This document shows positions 31,238 to 37,874 of a DNA stretch of 38,630 nucleotides, in pieces. The stretch is taken from the NCBI GenBank assembly GCA_014654165.1, contig JACWDK010000011.1:1-38630 (forward strand), in the 5' to 3' direction. Position numbers and translations under genes: made by a program. The DNA is from Pelagibacterales bacterium SAG-MED13 (GTDB taxonomy: Bacteria; Pseudomonadota; Alphaproteobacteria; Pelagibacterales; Pelagibacteraceae). The notes below the pieces were generated by a model. The model saw nothing but the letters and a program-made list of their open reading frames with translations, was not told where the DNA came from and searched no databases. Within the stretch, counting starts at the first letter, position 1; each line of letters begins with the position of its first letter.

Positions 31238-32286
31238 TTAAGCTCCACCTGTGCCTTACGATCTTTTTCATCTATAACTTCACCAAATCTTTGAGGGTAT
31301 TTTTCCCTTAACCACCCCATTATCCCCTCTGGGAAATAAATAACTATAACTACAATTAAAACTCCAAGCGCAACATATTGCCAACCTAAGAAGAATGTCC
31401 AAAAACCTTCTTTAAAAATATGAAACACTGTTGCACCAATTATTGGTCCCCAAAGAGTTCCTTTTCCACCTAGGATTGCCATTAAAACCATGAAAACTCC
31501 CATCTCTCTTCCATCAAAAGCAACATCTGTTGAGTCAATGTATCCAACTAGACCGCCCATGATTCCTCCAGCAAGACCACAAAAGAAGGCTGATATCATC
31601 CAGCCAACTATTTTATACTTCATCGTTTGAATCCCCATGGCTTCAGCCTTATCTTCATTATCCCTAATTGCATTTAATATTAATTTAAATCTAGTTGAGT
31701 AAATTCCTCTAACAGCGATGAAAGTCATTATTAAAACAAAAAAACTTAGAAAATAAAAAAATTCACCTCGCGACTCTAAACTCCCGACATTAGGAAATGG
31801 TGGGGTAGTGAAACCTTGACCAGCTCCAATAATTTCAATTCCTCCAGAAATTTCACCAGCTGCAACTCCTAATCCCAACGTACAAATTGCAAAATAATGT
31901 CCTCTAAGTCCTAAAATAGAATATCCAATTAAACCTGCTACAATGGTTGGTATCACTGCAGCAACAATCAAACCAACAGCCATACCTTGAAAAAATTGTT
32001 CAGGGGTATGTACAAATGTTTTTTCACCACCACTTTCTGTCCACTCAGCTAGTGGAAAAAACATTCCAACTTGTACTGAGGCACAAAGATACATGCCAAG
32101 ACCATAAAAGAGTATATTTCCAAATGAATTATATCCCATTTCACCACCTTGGATATTCCAAGTTGTAGCAAGAACAATTAATACACAGAGAATAGATAAC
32201 TGTACTTTAAAAGCTGGAAATATAAATGGTGCGGCTATACCAAAAGTTAAAATTCCAATATATAAAATTAAGTTGTTTTTGTTCAT
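31234..32286 (-). CDS. livM: Second amino-acid ABC transporter permease (LivM type)
   Basis: The 350-aa permease has NIQGGEMGYNSFGNILFYGL (residues 44-63, the family's W...GG..G..S.G...F.G), YSILGLRGHYFAICTLGLGV (about 122-141), AIRDNEDKAEAMGIQTMKYK (about 207-226), and ILGGKGTLWGPIIGATVFHI (about 270-289), with a C-terminal IYFPEGIMGWLRE. A periplasmic loop (about 78-105) is longer than average. It forms the channel with the LivH-type permease, from which it is separated by 2 nt. Confidence 0.93.
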   Translation of the reverse strand: MNKNNLILYIGILTFGIAAPFIFPAFKVQLSILCVLIVLATTWNIQGGEMGYNSFGNILFYGLGMYLCASVQVGMFFPLAEWTESGGEKTFVHTPEQFFQGMAVGLIVAAVIPTIVAGLIGYSILGLRGHYFAICTLGLGVAAGEISGGIEIIGAGQGFTTPPFPNVGSLESRGEFFYFLSFFVLIMTFIAVRGIYSTRFKLILNAIRDNEDKAEAMGIQTMKYKIVGWMISAFFCGLAGGIMGGLVGYIDSTDVAFDGREMGVFMVLMAILGGKGTLWGPIIGATVFHIFKEGFWTFFLGWQYVALGVLIVVIVIYFPEGIMGWLREKYPQRFGEVIDEKDRKAQVELK

Positions 32287-32288
32287 GA

Positions 32289-33182
32289 TTATTTTAAATA
32301 CTCTCTTTTTCTTGAAAGTTTAAATCTTCTATAAACAAGTATTAAAACTAGTAACAAAAATACTGAACCAATTCTAAATTCTGTTCCTAATATATAATCA
32401 GCAAACTCCTCAAATACACCAAGACCCATACCTGACATTGCAACACCAGGTAAATTTCCTAAACCTGCAACAATAACAATCATGAAAGATCTAATTGTGT
32501 ATGGAAGTCCCATATATGGGTGAATTGTAAAAGTAATGGATATTAGCGCACCAGCAACACCACAAAGAGCTGCATTAATACCAAAAGTAGCTGCATAAAC
32601 TTTTTCTGTATCTACGCCTAAAATCTTTGCTGCTCTTGAATTTTGTGCCGTAGCTCTAATTGCTCGACCAAGCTTAGATTTTTTCATGTAAATTACTAAA
32701 CAAATTGCAAATAAAATGCTTATGAAAGCTGAAAATATTTTTGAATTTGGCAACACAACGTTGCTATTAAATAACATAGTTGTTCCATAATCTGAATTTG
32801 CAAGAACAACATCAGCTCCAAACGCAAAGTTCATTAATTGCATGAAAAGAATACTTATTCCAAATGTGGCTAAGATAGATATGAACAGGTCTCTATCTAC
32901 AACTTTATTAATTACAAGTTTGTAAATTGCTATACCTACAAAATACATTATTATTGGAGATACAATGACTCCCCACGCAGGATGTATTCCATAAAGATAC
33001 ATAAAATAAGCAATGTAACCTCCTAAAATCACTAGATCCCCTTGAGCAATATTAATTATATTCATTACTCCCCATTGAAGTGCCATGCCATATGCAATCA
33101 ATGCAAATAAAATTCCAAGTAAAATTCCATCCAAACATGCTTGAACAGAAATCATTGGATATTGGAAGACCATGAAATCCAT
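32289..33182 (-). CDS. livH: Second amino-acid ABC transporter permease (LivH type)
   Basis: The 297-aa permease shows the LivH pattern: GILFALIAYGMALQWGVMNI then INIAQGDLVILGGYIAYFMY (about residues 22-60), GRAIRATAQNSRAAKILGVD (about 173-192), and VIVAGLGNLPGVAMSGMGLG (about 236-255, the V.GG.G...GA..GG equivalent). Eight helices or so. It is separated from the binding-protein gene by a terminator hairpin, so it is made at a lower level than that protein. Lies 2 nt upstream of livM. Confidence 0.93.
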   Translation of the reverse strand: MDFMVFQYPMISVQACLDGILLGILFALIAYGMALQWGVMNIINIAQGDLVILGGYIAYFMYLYGIHPAWGVIVSPIIMYFVGIAIYKLVINKVVDRDLFISILATFGISILFMQLMNFAFGADVVLANSDYGTTMLFNSNVVLPNSKIFSAFISILFAICLVIYMKKSKLGRAIRATAQNSRAAKILGVDTEKVYAATFGINAALCGVAGALISITFTIHPYMGLPYTIRSFMIVIVAGLGNLPGVAMSGMGLGVFEEFADYILGTEFRIGSVFLLLVLILVYRRFKLSRKREYLK

Positions 33183-33194
33183 ATAGAACCCTTT

Positions 33195-33233
33195 AAAAAA
33201 ATACCCCCTATGTATAATATATTAGGGGGTATT
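33195..33233 (-). terminator. Intrinsic terminator/attenuator between the binding protein and livH
   Basis: An 11-bp perfect stem, AATACCCCCTA (33200-33210) and TAGGGGGTATT (33223-33233), has a 12-nt loop and is followed on the - strand by a run of U (from A7 at 33195-33201). It lies 12 nt after the binding-protein stop, the same layout as behind dctP, and should lower readthrough into the permease genes. Confidence 0.85.
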
Positions 33234-33245
33234 TATAGATTTGTT

Positions 33246-34484
33246 TTATCTTTTAGACCAAGAAGGAATTGGATGTATCAACTTAGCTGATGCCCATTTA
33301 GTTGGAGCAACAACTTTGTTTTCACATTTTCCTCCATCATCACACATTACTTGGAAAAGTACCATTGGCTTGTCAACATTCTGACCGCCAGGTGCGAATT
33401 TAATATTTCCATAGAATGTTTGCATATTAGTAGCTGCAAGAGCATCTCTAACTTTCTTTTGATCAAAAGAATTTGCTCTCTCAAAAGCATCTTTAAATAC
33501 CAATAGAGCAGCTGATGATTCTGCTGCTTGATATGGAGGCGCATAACCAAACTCTTTTGTAAAGTCTGCGTCATAAGTCATACCATCTTTAAAGAACTTA
33601 TCTTTATATGTTAGAGTTTTGTGCCACTGAGAAGCACATAAAGCATATTGTGAGTTTTTACCATGTTGCTTTGATAATTTAGCTGCATCACAGTGAGTCA
33701 TTGCTAACATTGGGACATCTACTTTCATCTCAGAAATTTGCCTGATAGCAGTTAGTGCACCTTTTGTATGACCTGAAACCACTAAAACATCAGGTTTCAT
33801 TTGTTTCACTTTTACTAAAGTAGCAGCCATATCGTTTAGTTCTTTTGGTAATTTATCATCTATTACTTTTTTTGAACCAGTTCTCTTAATCGCATCTAAA
33901 ACTCCCAGTCTTACGTCTTGAGAAAATGCATCCTGTTCAAACGCCATTGCAACAGAAACCCCTTTTCCATTATTCTTTTCAACTGCTAAATCTATAGCAA
34001 CATCAAGATATAAATTAGCTGGGGCTAAAACTGCAAATAGATATTTGTAACCTTTAGTAAACAAAGATCTAGAAGCACCATTTGCCTCAACCATTGGTAC
34101 GCCATATTTTTCCGTTACAGGAGCAATTGCTTTTGTTAATCCTGAACTGTATGGACCAAGCATAAATTCAACACCATCTTGTGAAATTAATCTTTCAGCA
34201 AGTTGAGCTGCTCTTTTAGGGTTAGACTCATCATCGTAATAGATAATGTCAAATTTATAAGTTTTACCACCAACTTTTACTCCACCCATGTTGTTAATTC
34301 TATCTACGGCCATATTGTAACCGTTCTGAGTATGAACACCATTTGAAGAGTATTTTCCAGTTAATGAAATTGCTGCACCTAAAATAATTTTATCACCTAC
34401 TACTTTTGCAAAAGATACAACAGAAGTTGACAATAAGATTACAACTGCAGAAACAAAACTTATGATTATTTTATTTATTTTCAT
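33246..34484 (-). CDS. Amino acid/amide ABC transporter substrate-binding protein (HAAT family)
   Basis: The 412-aa protein has a signal peptide (hydrophobic stretch IISFVSAVVILLSTSVVSFA, residues 7-26). The mature domain is a LivJ-like type-I binding protein: KIILGAAISLTGKYSSNGVH, NMAVDRINNMGGVKVGGKTY, IIYYDDESNPKRAAQLAERL, VEFMLGPYSSGLTKAIAPVT and YQAAESSAALLVFKDAFERA. Four cysteines in the second half may form disulfides. It feeds the LivHMGF proteins encoded downstream. The ribosome site AAAGAGGAAATAAA before the ATG is strong. Ligand not readable from sequence; the neighbouring exporters suggest an amino acid. Confidence 0.92.
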   Translation of the reverse strand: MKINKIIISFVSAVVILLSTSVVSFAKVVGDKIILGAAISLTGKYSSNGVHTQNGYNMAVDRINNMGGVKVGGKTYKFDIIYYDDESNPKRAAQLAERLISQDGVEFMLGPYSSGLTKAIAPVTEKYGVPMVEANGASRSLFTKGYKYLFAVLAPANLYLDVAIDLAVEKNNGKGVSVAMAFEQDAFSQDVRLGVLDAIKRTGSKKVIDDKLPKELNDMAATLVKVKQMKPDVLVVSGHTKGALTAIRQISEMKVDVPMLAMTHCDAAKLSKQHGKNSQYALCASQWHKTLTYKDKFFKDGMTYDADFTKEFGYAPPYQAAESSAALLVFKDAFERANSFDQKKVRDALAATNMQTFYGNIKFAPGGQNVDKPMVLFQVMCDDGGKCENKVVAPTKWASAKLIHPIPSWSKR

Positions 34485-34571
34485 TTTATTTCCTCTTTAA
34501 TTAATTAATTAATGGTTGATTTAATAAAGAAATCTCATCATTTGCAAGTGACAAAACGTGCAACAAGTCGT

Positions 34572-35186
34572 TTAATATTGTTGAGAAATAATAATTATCA
34601 TAGCTATTAAAACTAAAACACTCGCAGAGATTGTATTAATTGTTTTTGGATTTGCTTTTATCCAAACAACTAACTTTTGTGCAAGTAATGCATAACCAAT
34701 TAAAGATAGAAAATCTAAAAAGATATAAGTTGTTATCAAAATAAAAAATTGAGCAACATAATTTGCATTAAAGTCAATAAATTGTGGGAATATTAAGGGA
34801 AAAAATAACCATGCCTTGGGGCTTGTTCCTGCAACTAAAAAACCATCTTTAAAAAAAGAAAATAAACTTTTTGAAGTTGTTGTTTTTGAATTTACACTAT
34901 TTGGCGTAGATTTATAAACATCATAAGCTAAATAAAATAAATAAATAACTCCAGCCCATTTAAAAAAATTTAAAAAATTTGGATTATCAGAAAAAAAAGT
35001 TCCTAATACAAAAATAACCAAGGTTGCCTGAATAAAATTTGCTGTAATATCCCCTAATGCAGTCCATACACATTTATTAACTCCATAATTCATTGAATAT
35101 GAAATAATTACAATTCTAGGAGTGCCAGGAGTTATAAAAAGAAAAATTATGATTTGTAAAAAAAGAAAAAAATCTAAGGGGAGCAT
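34572..35186 (-). CDS. LysE/RhtB family amino acid exporter
   Basis: The 204-aa protein has six helices and the LysE hallmark near its N-terminus: FLFITPGTPRIVIISYSMNY (residues 15-34, usually TPGP....), then GVNKCVWTALGDITANFIQA (about 35-54, G...G...A.G...G). GFLVAGTSPKAWLFFPLIFP (about 114-133) is the N.L.NPKA..FF..F.PQF segment. Such proteins export basic, neutral or hydroxylated amino acids. The ATG is immediately preceded, on its own strand, by nine U and a 12-bp hairpin, so expression may be attenuated. It is 87 bp upstream of the binding-protein gene in the same direction. Confidence 0.9.
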   Translation of the reverse strand: MLPLDFFLFLQIIIFLFITPGTPRIVIISYSMNYGVNKCVWTALGDITANFIQATLVIFVLGTFFSDNPNFLNFFKWAGVIYLFYLAYDVYKSTPNSVNSKTTTSKSLFSFFKDGFLVAGTSPKAWLFFPLIFPQFIDFNANYVAQFFILITTYIFLDFLSLIGYALLAQKLVVWIKANPKTINTISASVLVLIAMIIIISQQY

Positions 35187-35244
35187 AAAAAAAAAGATAG
35201 TCCTTAAAAACCGGGAGCTAAAGATGGCTAAGAAGGACTATCTT
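35187..35244 (-). promoter_or_regulatory. Hairpin leader with poly-U directly before the lysE ATG
   Basis: A perfect 12-bp inverted repeat, AAGATAGTCCTT (35194-35205) and AAGGACTATCTT (35233-35244), encloses 27 nt. On the - strand it is followed by nine U (35187-35195) and then the ATG of the exporter. A TATATT -10 box at 35249-35254 would start transcription at the hairpin's first arm. It looks like an intrinsic terminator placed at the gene start, so an attenuator or riboregulator; an operator for the divergent genes is the alternative. I do not recognise it as a known riboswitch class. Confidence 0.6.
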
Positions 35245-35305
35245 AGACAATATATCAGATTTAAAAAAAAATGCATTATAGATTTTTTTCAAATATAAAG
35301 GATTA

Positions 35306-35602
35306 ATGAAAAAAAAAGGTCACACCCCAATTACCCGGGTAAAAAATGCTGAGCCAAATATCACTGATCCAGATTGGGTCATTTGGGCTGCCTGGGCAGA
35401 TAGAATCACTTTTGAGGAGATAGAAGAAAAAACAGGAAAGACAGAATCTGAGGTTATAAAAATAATGCGAAGATCTCTTAAACCATCCTCTTTTAGACTA
35501 TGGAGAAAAAGAGTTAATCAAAAAAGTATTAAGCATAGAAAAAAGTTCGAATATTCTAGAAAACAAATTACTAGTAAATTAAAAAAAGGTGATTATCTTT
35601 AG
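35306..35602 (+). CDS. DUF2805/TIGR03643 family small basic protein
   Basis: The 98-aa basic protein matches DUF2805: DPDWVIWAAWADRITFEEIE (residues 22-41) and EKTGKTESEVIKIMRRSLKP with SSFRLWRKRVNQKSIKHRKK (about 42-81). The pattern F..IE...G.+E..VI+.MR+ looks like a helix-turn-helix, so DNA or RNA binding is possible; function is not established. It starts with a good ribosome site (AAAGGATTAATG) and is followed by glutaredoxin after 3 nt. A 12-bp GC-centred palindrome lies in its first codons. Divergent from lysE. Confidence 0.85.
   Translation: MKKKGHTPITRVKNAEPNITDPDWVIWAAWADRITFEEIEEKTGKTESEVIKIMRRSLKPSSFRLWRKRVNQKSIKHRKKFEYSRKQITSKLKKGDYL
35331..35342. repeat. Perfect 12-bp palindrome at the start of the DUF2805 gene
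   Basis: TTACCCGGGTAA is fully self-complementary and has a GC core in DNA that is otherwise AT-rich. It lies 25 bp after the ATG, at codons 9-13. It may be a protein-binding site or coincidence. Confidence 0.5.
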
Positions 35603-35605
35603 TGA

Positions 35606-35860
35606 ATGAAAAATATTACGATTTATACAGGTCCAAGATGCAATTATTGTGAAGCAGCTAAAAGATTATTAACTAGAAACAATGCACAATATAATGAAAT
35701 AGACATTGGAAAAGTTGAAGGAGCGATGGAGGAAATGATAAGTAAAGCTAATGGAAAAAGAACAATCCCTCAAATATTTTTCGATGATCTACACATCGGT
35801 GGTTATGATGAAGTTAGAGCTTTAGAAAAAGAAAATAAACTTCAAGATTTATTAAAATAA
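35606..35860 (+). CDS. grxC: Glutaredoxin (GrxC type)
   Basis: The 84-aa protein is a classic small dithiol glutaredoxin with active site CNYC (C12, C15; usually CPYC), the cis-proline loop RTIPQIFFDD (about residues 52-61, T-I-P) and the glutathione-binding GGYDEVRAL (about 65-73; GG.D). It reduces disulfides and mixed glutathione disulfides in the cytoplasm with glutathione as donor. It is coupled to the DUF2805 gene and converges on msrB. Replacement of Pro by Asn in the active site is seen in some alphaproteobacterial homologues and may shift its redox potential. Confidence 0.94.
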   Translation: MKNITIYTGPRCNYCEAAKRLLTRNNAQYNEIDIGKVEGAMEEMISKANGKRTIPQIFFDDLHIGGYDEVRALEKENKLQDLLK

Positions 35861-35865
35861 ATATT

Positions 35866-36237
35866 TTATTTCTCTTCCTTAAATATTAAGCAAATTCCAT
35901 TATTACAAAATCTTTTACCTGTAGGCTTAGGTCCATCATCAAATATGTGACCATGATGACTACCACAATTTTTACAATGATACTCTGTCCTCGCATAACC
36001 TAATAAATTATCTGTTTTAGTCTCAAAAACTTCTGGTAATGACTTGTAAAATGATGGCCAACCTGAACCACTTTCATATTTTGTTGATGAACTAAATAAT
36101 TTTACCCCACAATTTGCACAATGATAACTTCCTTCTCTTTTCTCGTTATTTAACTCACTAGTTCCAGGTGGTTCTGTTCCTTCTTCAAACATAACTAGTT
36201 TCTGCTCTGCAGTAAGATTTGGATTTTTTTTTGTCAT
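35866..36237 (-). CDS. msrB: Peptide-methionine (R)-S-oxide reductase MsrB
   Basis: The 123-aa enzyme reduces methionine-R-sulfoxide in proteins. Zinc-site cysteines are C40/C43 (YHCANCG) and C88/C91 (YHCKNCG); GSGWPSFYKSL (about residues 57-67) and CGSHHGHIFDDGPKPTGKRF lead to the catalytic C111 in RFCNNG. The residues after it (NNGICL instead of NSASL) are slightly unusual. Length is that of a single-domain cytoplasmic MsrB. It is 4 nt after the HDAC-like gene, probably one operon, and faces glutaredoxin. MsrA, the partner for the S isomer, is at the other end of the window as a fragment. Confidence 0.95.
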   Translation of the reverse strand: MTKKNPNLTAEQKLVMFEEGTEPPGTSELNNEKREGSYHCANCGVKLFSSSTKYESGSGWPSFYKSLPEVFETKTDNLLGYARTEYHCKNCGSHHGHIFDDGPKPTGKRFCNNGICLIFKEEK

Positions 36238-36241
36238 TCAA

Positions 36242-37135
36242 CTATAATAATTTAGCACATGATTGATGTAAAAAAGAATGTAATTCAATAAGTTTATAAA
36301 AATCTTTATTATATCCGCCCCCTAAAACTCCGCATAGAGGAATACCATTGGAAAAAAAATTTTCTGTAACAAGCTCATCTCTTTCTTTAATTCCATCATC
36401 AGATATTTTTAGTTTACCTAGACGATCATTAAAATGAATATCAACACCAGCTATATAAAATACATAGTCAAAGTTTTCCTCATTTAATTGATTTAAATAA
36501 AATTTAAGTAATTTTATATATTGTTTATCTTCCATGTTATCTTCAAGCTCAACATCAAGATCGCTTAGAGACTTTTTAACTGGATAATTAGATTTTGAAT
36601 GCATGCTAAAGGTAAAAACATTTTTATTATCTTTAAATATATCTGAATTTCCATTTCCTTGATGAACATCTAAATCAATAATTAAAATTCTACCAGCCAA
36701 ACCTCTTTCAAGCAAATATTGCGCAGCAACAGCCACATCATTAAAAACACAGAAACCAGCGCCTCCACCGAAATTTGCGTGATGACTTCCACCAGCTGTA
36801 TTACAAGAAAGGCCATACCTAATTGCTAGTTTAGAAGATAACACTGTTCCACCAGTTGCTATAAAGGATCTTTTTACAACACTATCTACTAAAGGAAATC
36901 CAATTTTTTTAACTTGTTGTTTATCAAGTGTTTTATTTTTTATATGATTAATATAATTTTCAGAATGAGCTCTTTTTAAAGTTTCCTCAGAACACGGGTA
37001 AGGTTTATGAAATTTTTCTACAACTTTTTTCTCAATCAAAAAATTTGCCAATTCACTAAATTTATTTATTGGAAATTTGTGGTCATCACCAATCTTTGCA
37101 AAATAATCTTTATGGTTAACAACAGGTAGCTTCAT
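36242..37135 (-). CDS. Histone-deacetylase-superfamily hydrolase
   Basis: From the ATG at 37135 (MKLPVVNHKDYFAKIGDDHK) the protein is 297 aa. A start at 37177 would overlap the upstream gene by 35 nt and adds 14 unrelated residues, so it is rejected. Motifs of the arginase/HDAC fold are NTAGGSHHANFGGGAGFCVF (the HH pair), ILIIDLDVHQGNGNSDIF (zinc Asp-x-His) and AGVDIHFNDRLGKL (second zinc Asp and the D..GKL motif), then GVLGGGYN. These are Zn-dependent deacetylases; bacterial members act on acetylpolyamines, acetylated lysines or related amides. Substrate here unknown. It lies in the run hydroxyacid dehydrogenase - FkbM methyltransferase - HDAC - msrB. Confidence 0.9.
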   Translation of the reverse strand: MKLPVVNHKDYFAKIGDDHKFPINKFSELANFLIEKKVVEKFHKPYPCSEETLKRAHSENYINHIKNKTLDKQQVKKIGFPLVDSVVKRSFIATGGTVLSSKLAIRYGLSCNTAGGSHHANFGGGAGFCVFNDVAVAAQYLLERGLAGRILIIDLDVHQGNGNSDIFKDNKNVFTFSMHSKSNYPVKKSLSDLDVELEDNMEDKQYIKLLKFYLNQLNEENFDYVFYIAGVDIHFNDRLGKLKISDDGIKERDELVTENFFSNGIPLCGVLGGGYNKDFYKLIELHSFLHQSCAKLL

Positions 37136-37142
37136 GATTAAA

Positions 37143-37874
37143 TTAATATAAAGTATTTTTATAAATTGAGTTAACACCTATCTTTTTTAAAAATTTAAAT
37201 TTATTTTTTTTTAGAATTTGTTTAATTTTTTTACTTTTATTTTTAGACATATTATTATGATTTAAAATTTCTATACAAATTAAATTAATTTTATATTTTT
37301 TAAAATTTATACTTTGAATAATTTCACTCTCTAATCCCTCTAAATCAATATTTAGAAAATCAATCTTATAAAATTTGTATTTTTTTAATATATTGTTTAT
37401 ATTTTCAGTCTTTACTTTTTTTATACTAAAATTATCTTTATTTAATGAAAAGTTTTTTTTGAGAAAATTCAAATGATTTGGGTCTATTGTATTTAAAGGA
37501 GAAAAATCATTTACAAAATAAAGTTTTTTATATTCTTTTTTATTACTTATTGCGCAATTGATGTTTATATCCTTTGATCTAAAAAAATTAAAAAGTTCTA
37601 TCGTAACAGGATTTAAATCTACATTAATCCCTTTCCAATTTTTTTTATAAAATTGAAATGTGTTATTATGTCTTGTAGGATGAAAACAACCTAAATCAAC
37701 AAATTGACCTCTATAGTCTTCTTTAAAAAAATTATTAAAATATTTATCCTCATTAAATTGAGTTCCCCCATTAAGATACTTAAAATTTCTTAAATAAATA
37801 TTATAAAAAAAATAAATTTTTCTTAACAATAAAAATTTTGAATTCAGTAAAAATTTGAAACTTCTAGGTCTCAT
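37143..37874 (-). CDS. FkbM family methyltransferase
   Basis: The 243-aa protein carries FkbM-type signatures: QFVDLGCFHPTRHNNTFQFY (about residues 57-76, a SAM-binding FVD.G with the H...N..), KGINVDLNPVTIELF (acidic end of beta-2) and DFLNIDLEGLESEIIQSINF (about 174-193, the D.E..E motif). These enzymes methylate hydroxyls of sugars or small molecules, often in surface polysaccharide synthesis. The sequence is exceptionally Lys/Asn/Phe-rich and AT-rich, even for this window, a hint of weak selection or recent transfer. It overlaps the dehydrogenase gene upstream by 4 nt. Alternative: a methyltransferase-like protein without known substrate. Confidence 0.82.
   Translation of the reverse strand: MRPRSFKFLLNSKFLLLRKIYFFYNIYLRNFKYLNGGTQFNEDKYFNNFFKEDYRGQFVDLGCFHPTRHNNTFQFYKKNWKGINVDLNPVTIELFNFFRSKDININCAISNKKEYKKLYFVNDFSPLNTIDPNHLNFLKKNFSLNKDNFSIKKVKTENINNILKKYKFYKIDFLNIDLEGLESEIIQSINFKKYKINLICIEILNHNNMSKNKSKKIKQILKKNKFKFLKKIGVNSIYKNTLY

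Noticed and set aside
34485-34571. Sigma-54-like promoter (TTGCAC...TTGC) before the second binding protein
   Set aside because: The GG and GC elements and their 5-nt spacing are not met; the match is superficial.
37136-37177. Longer start for the HDAC-like gene at 37177
   Set aside because: It would overlap the upstream gene by 35 nt and adds unrelated residues.
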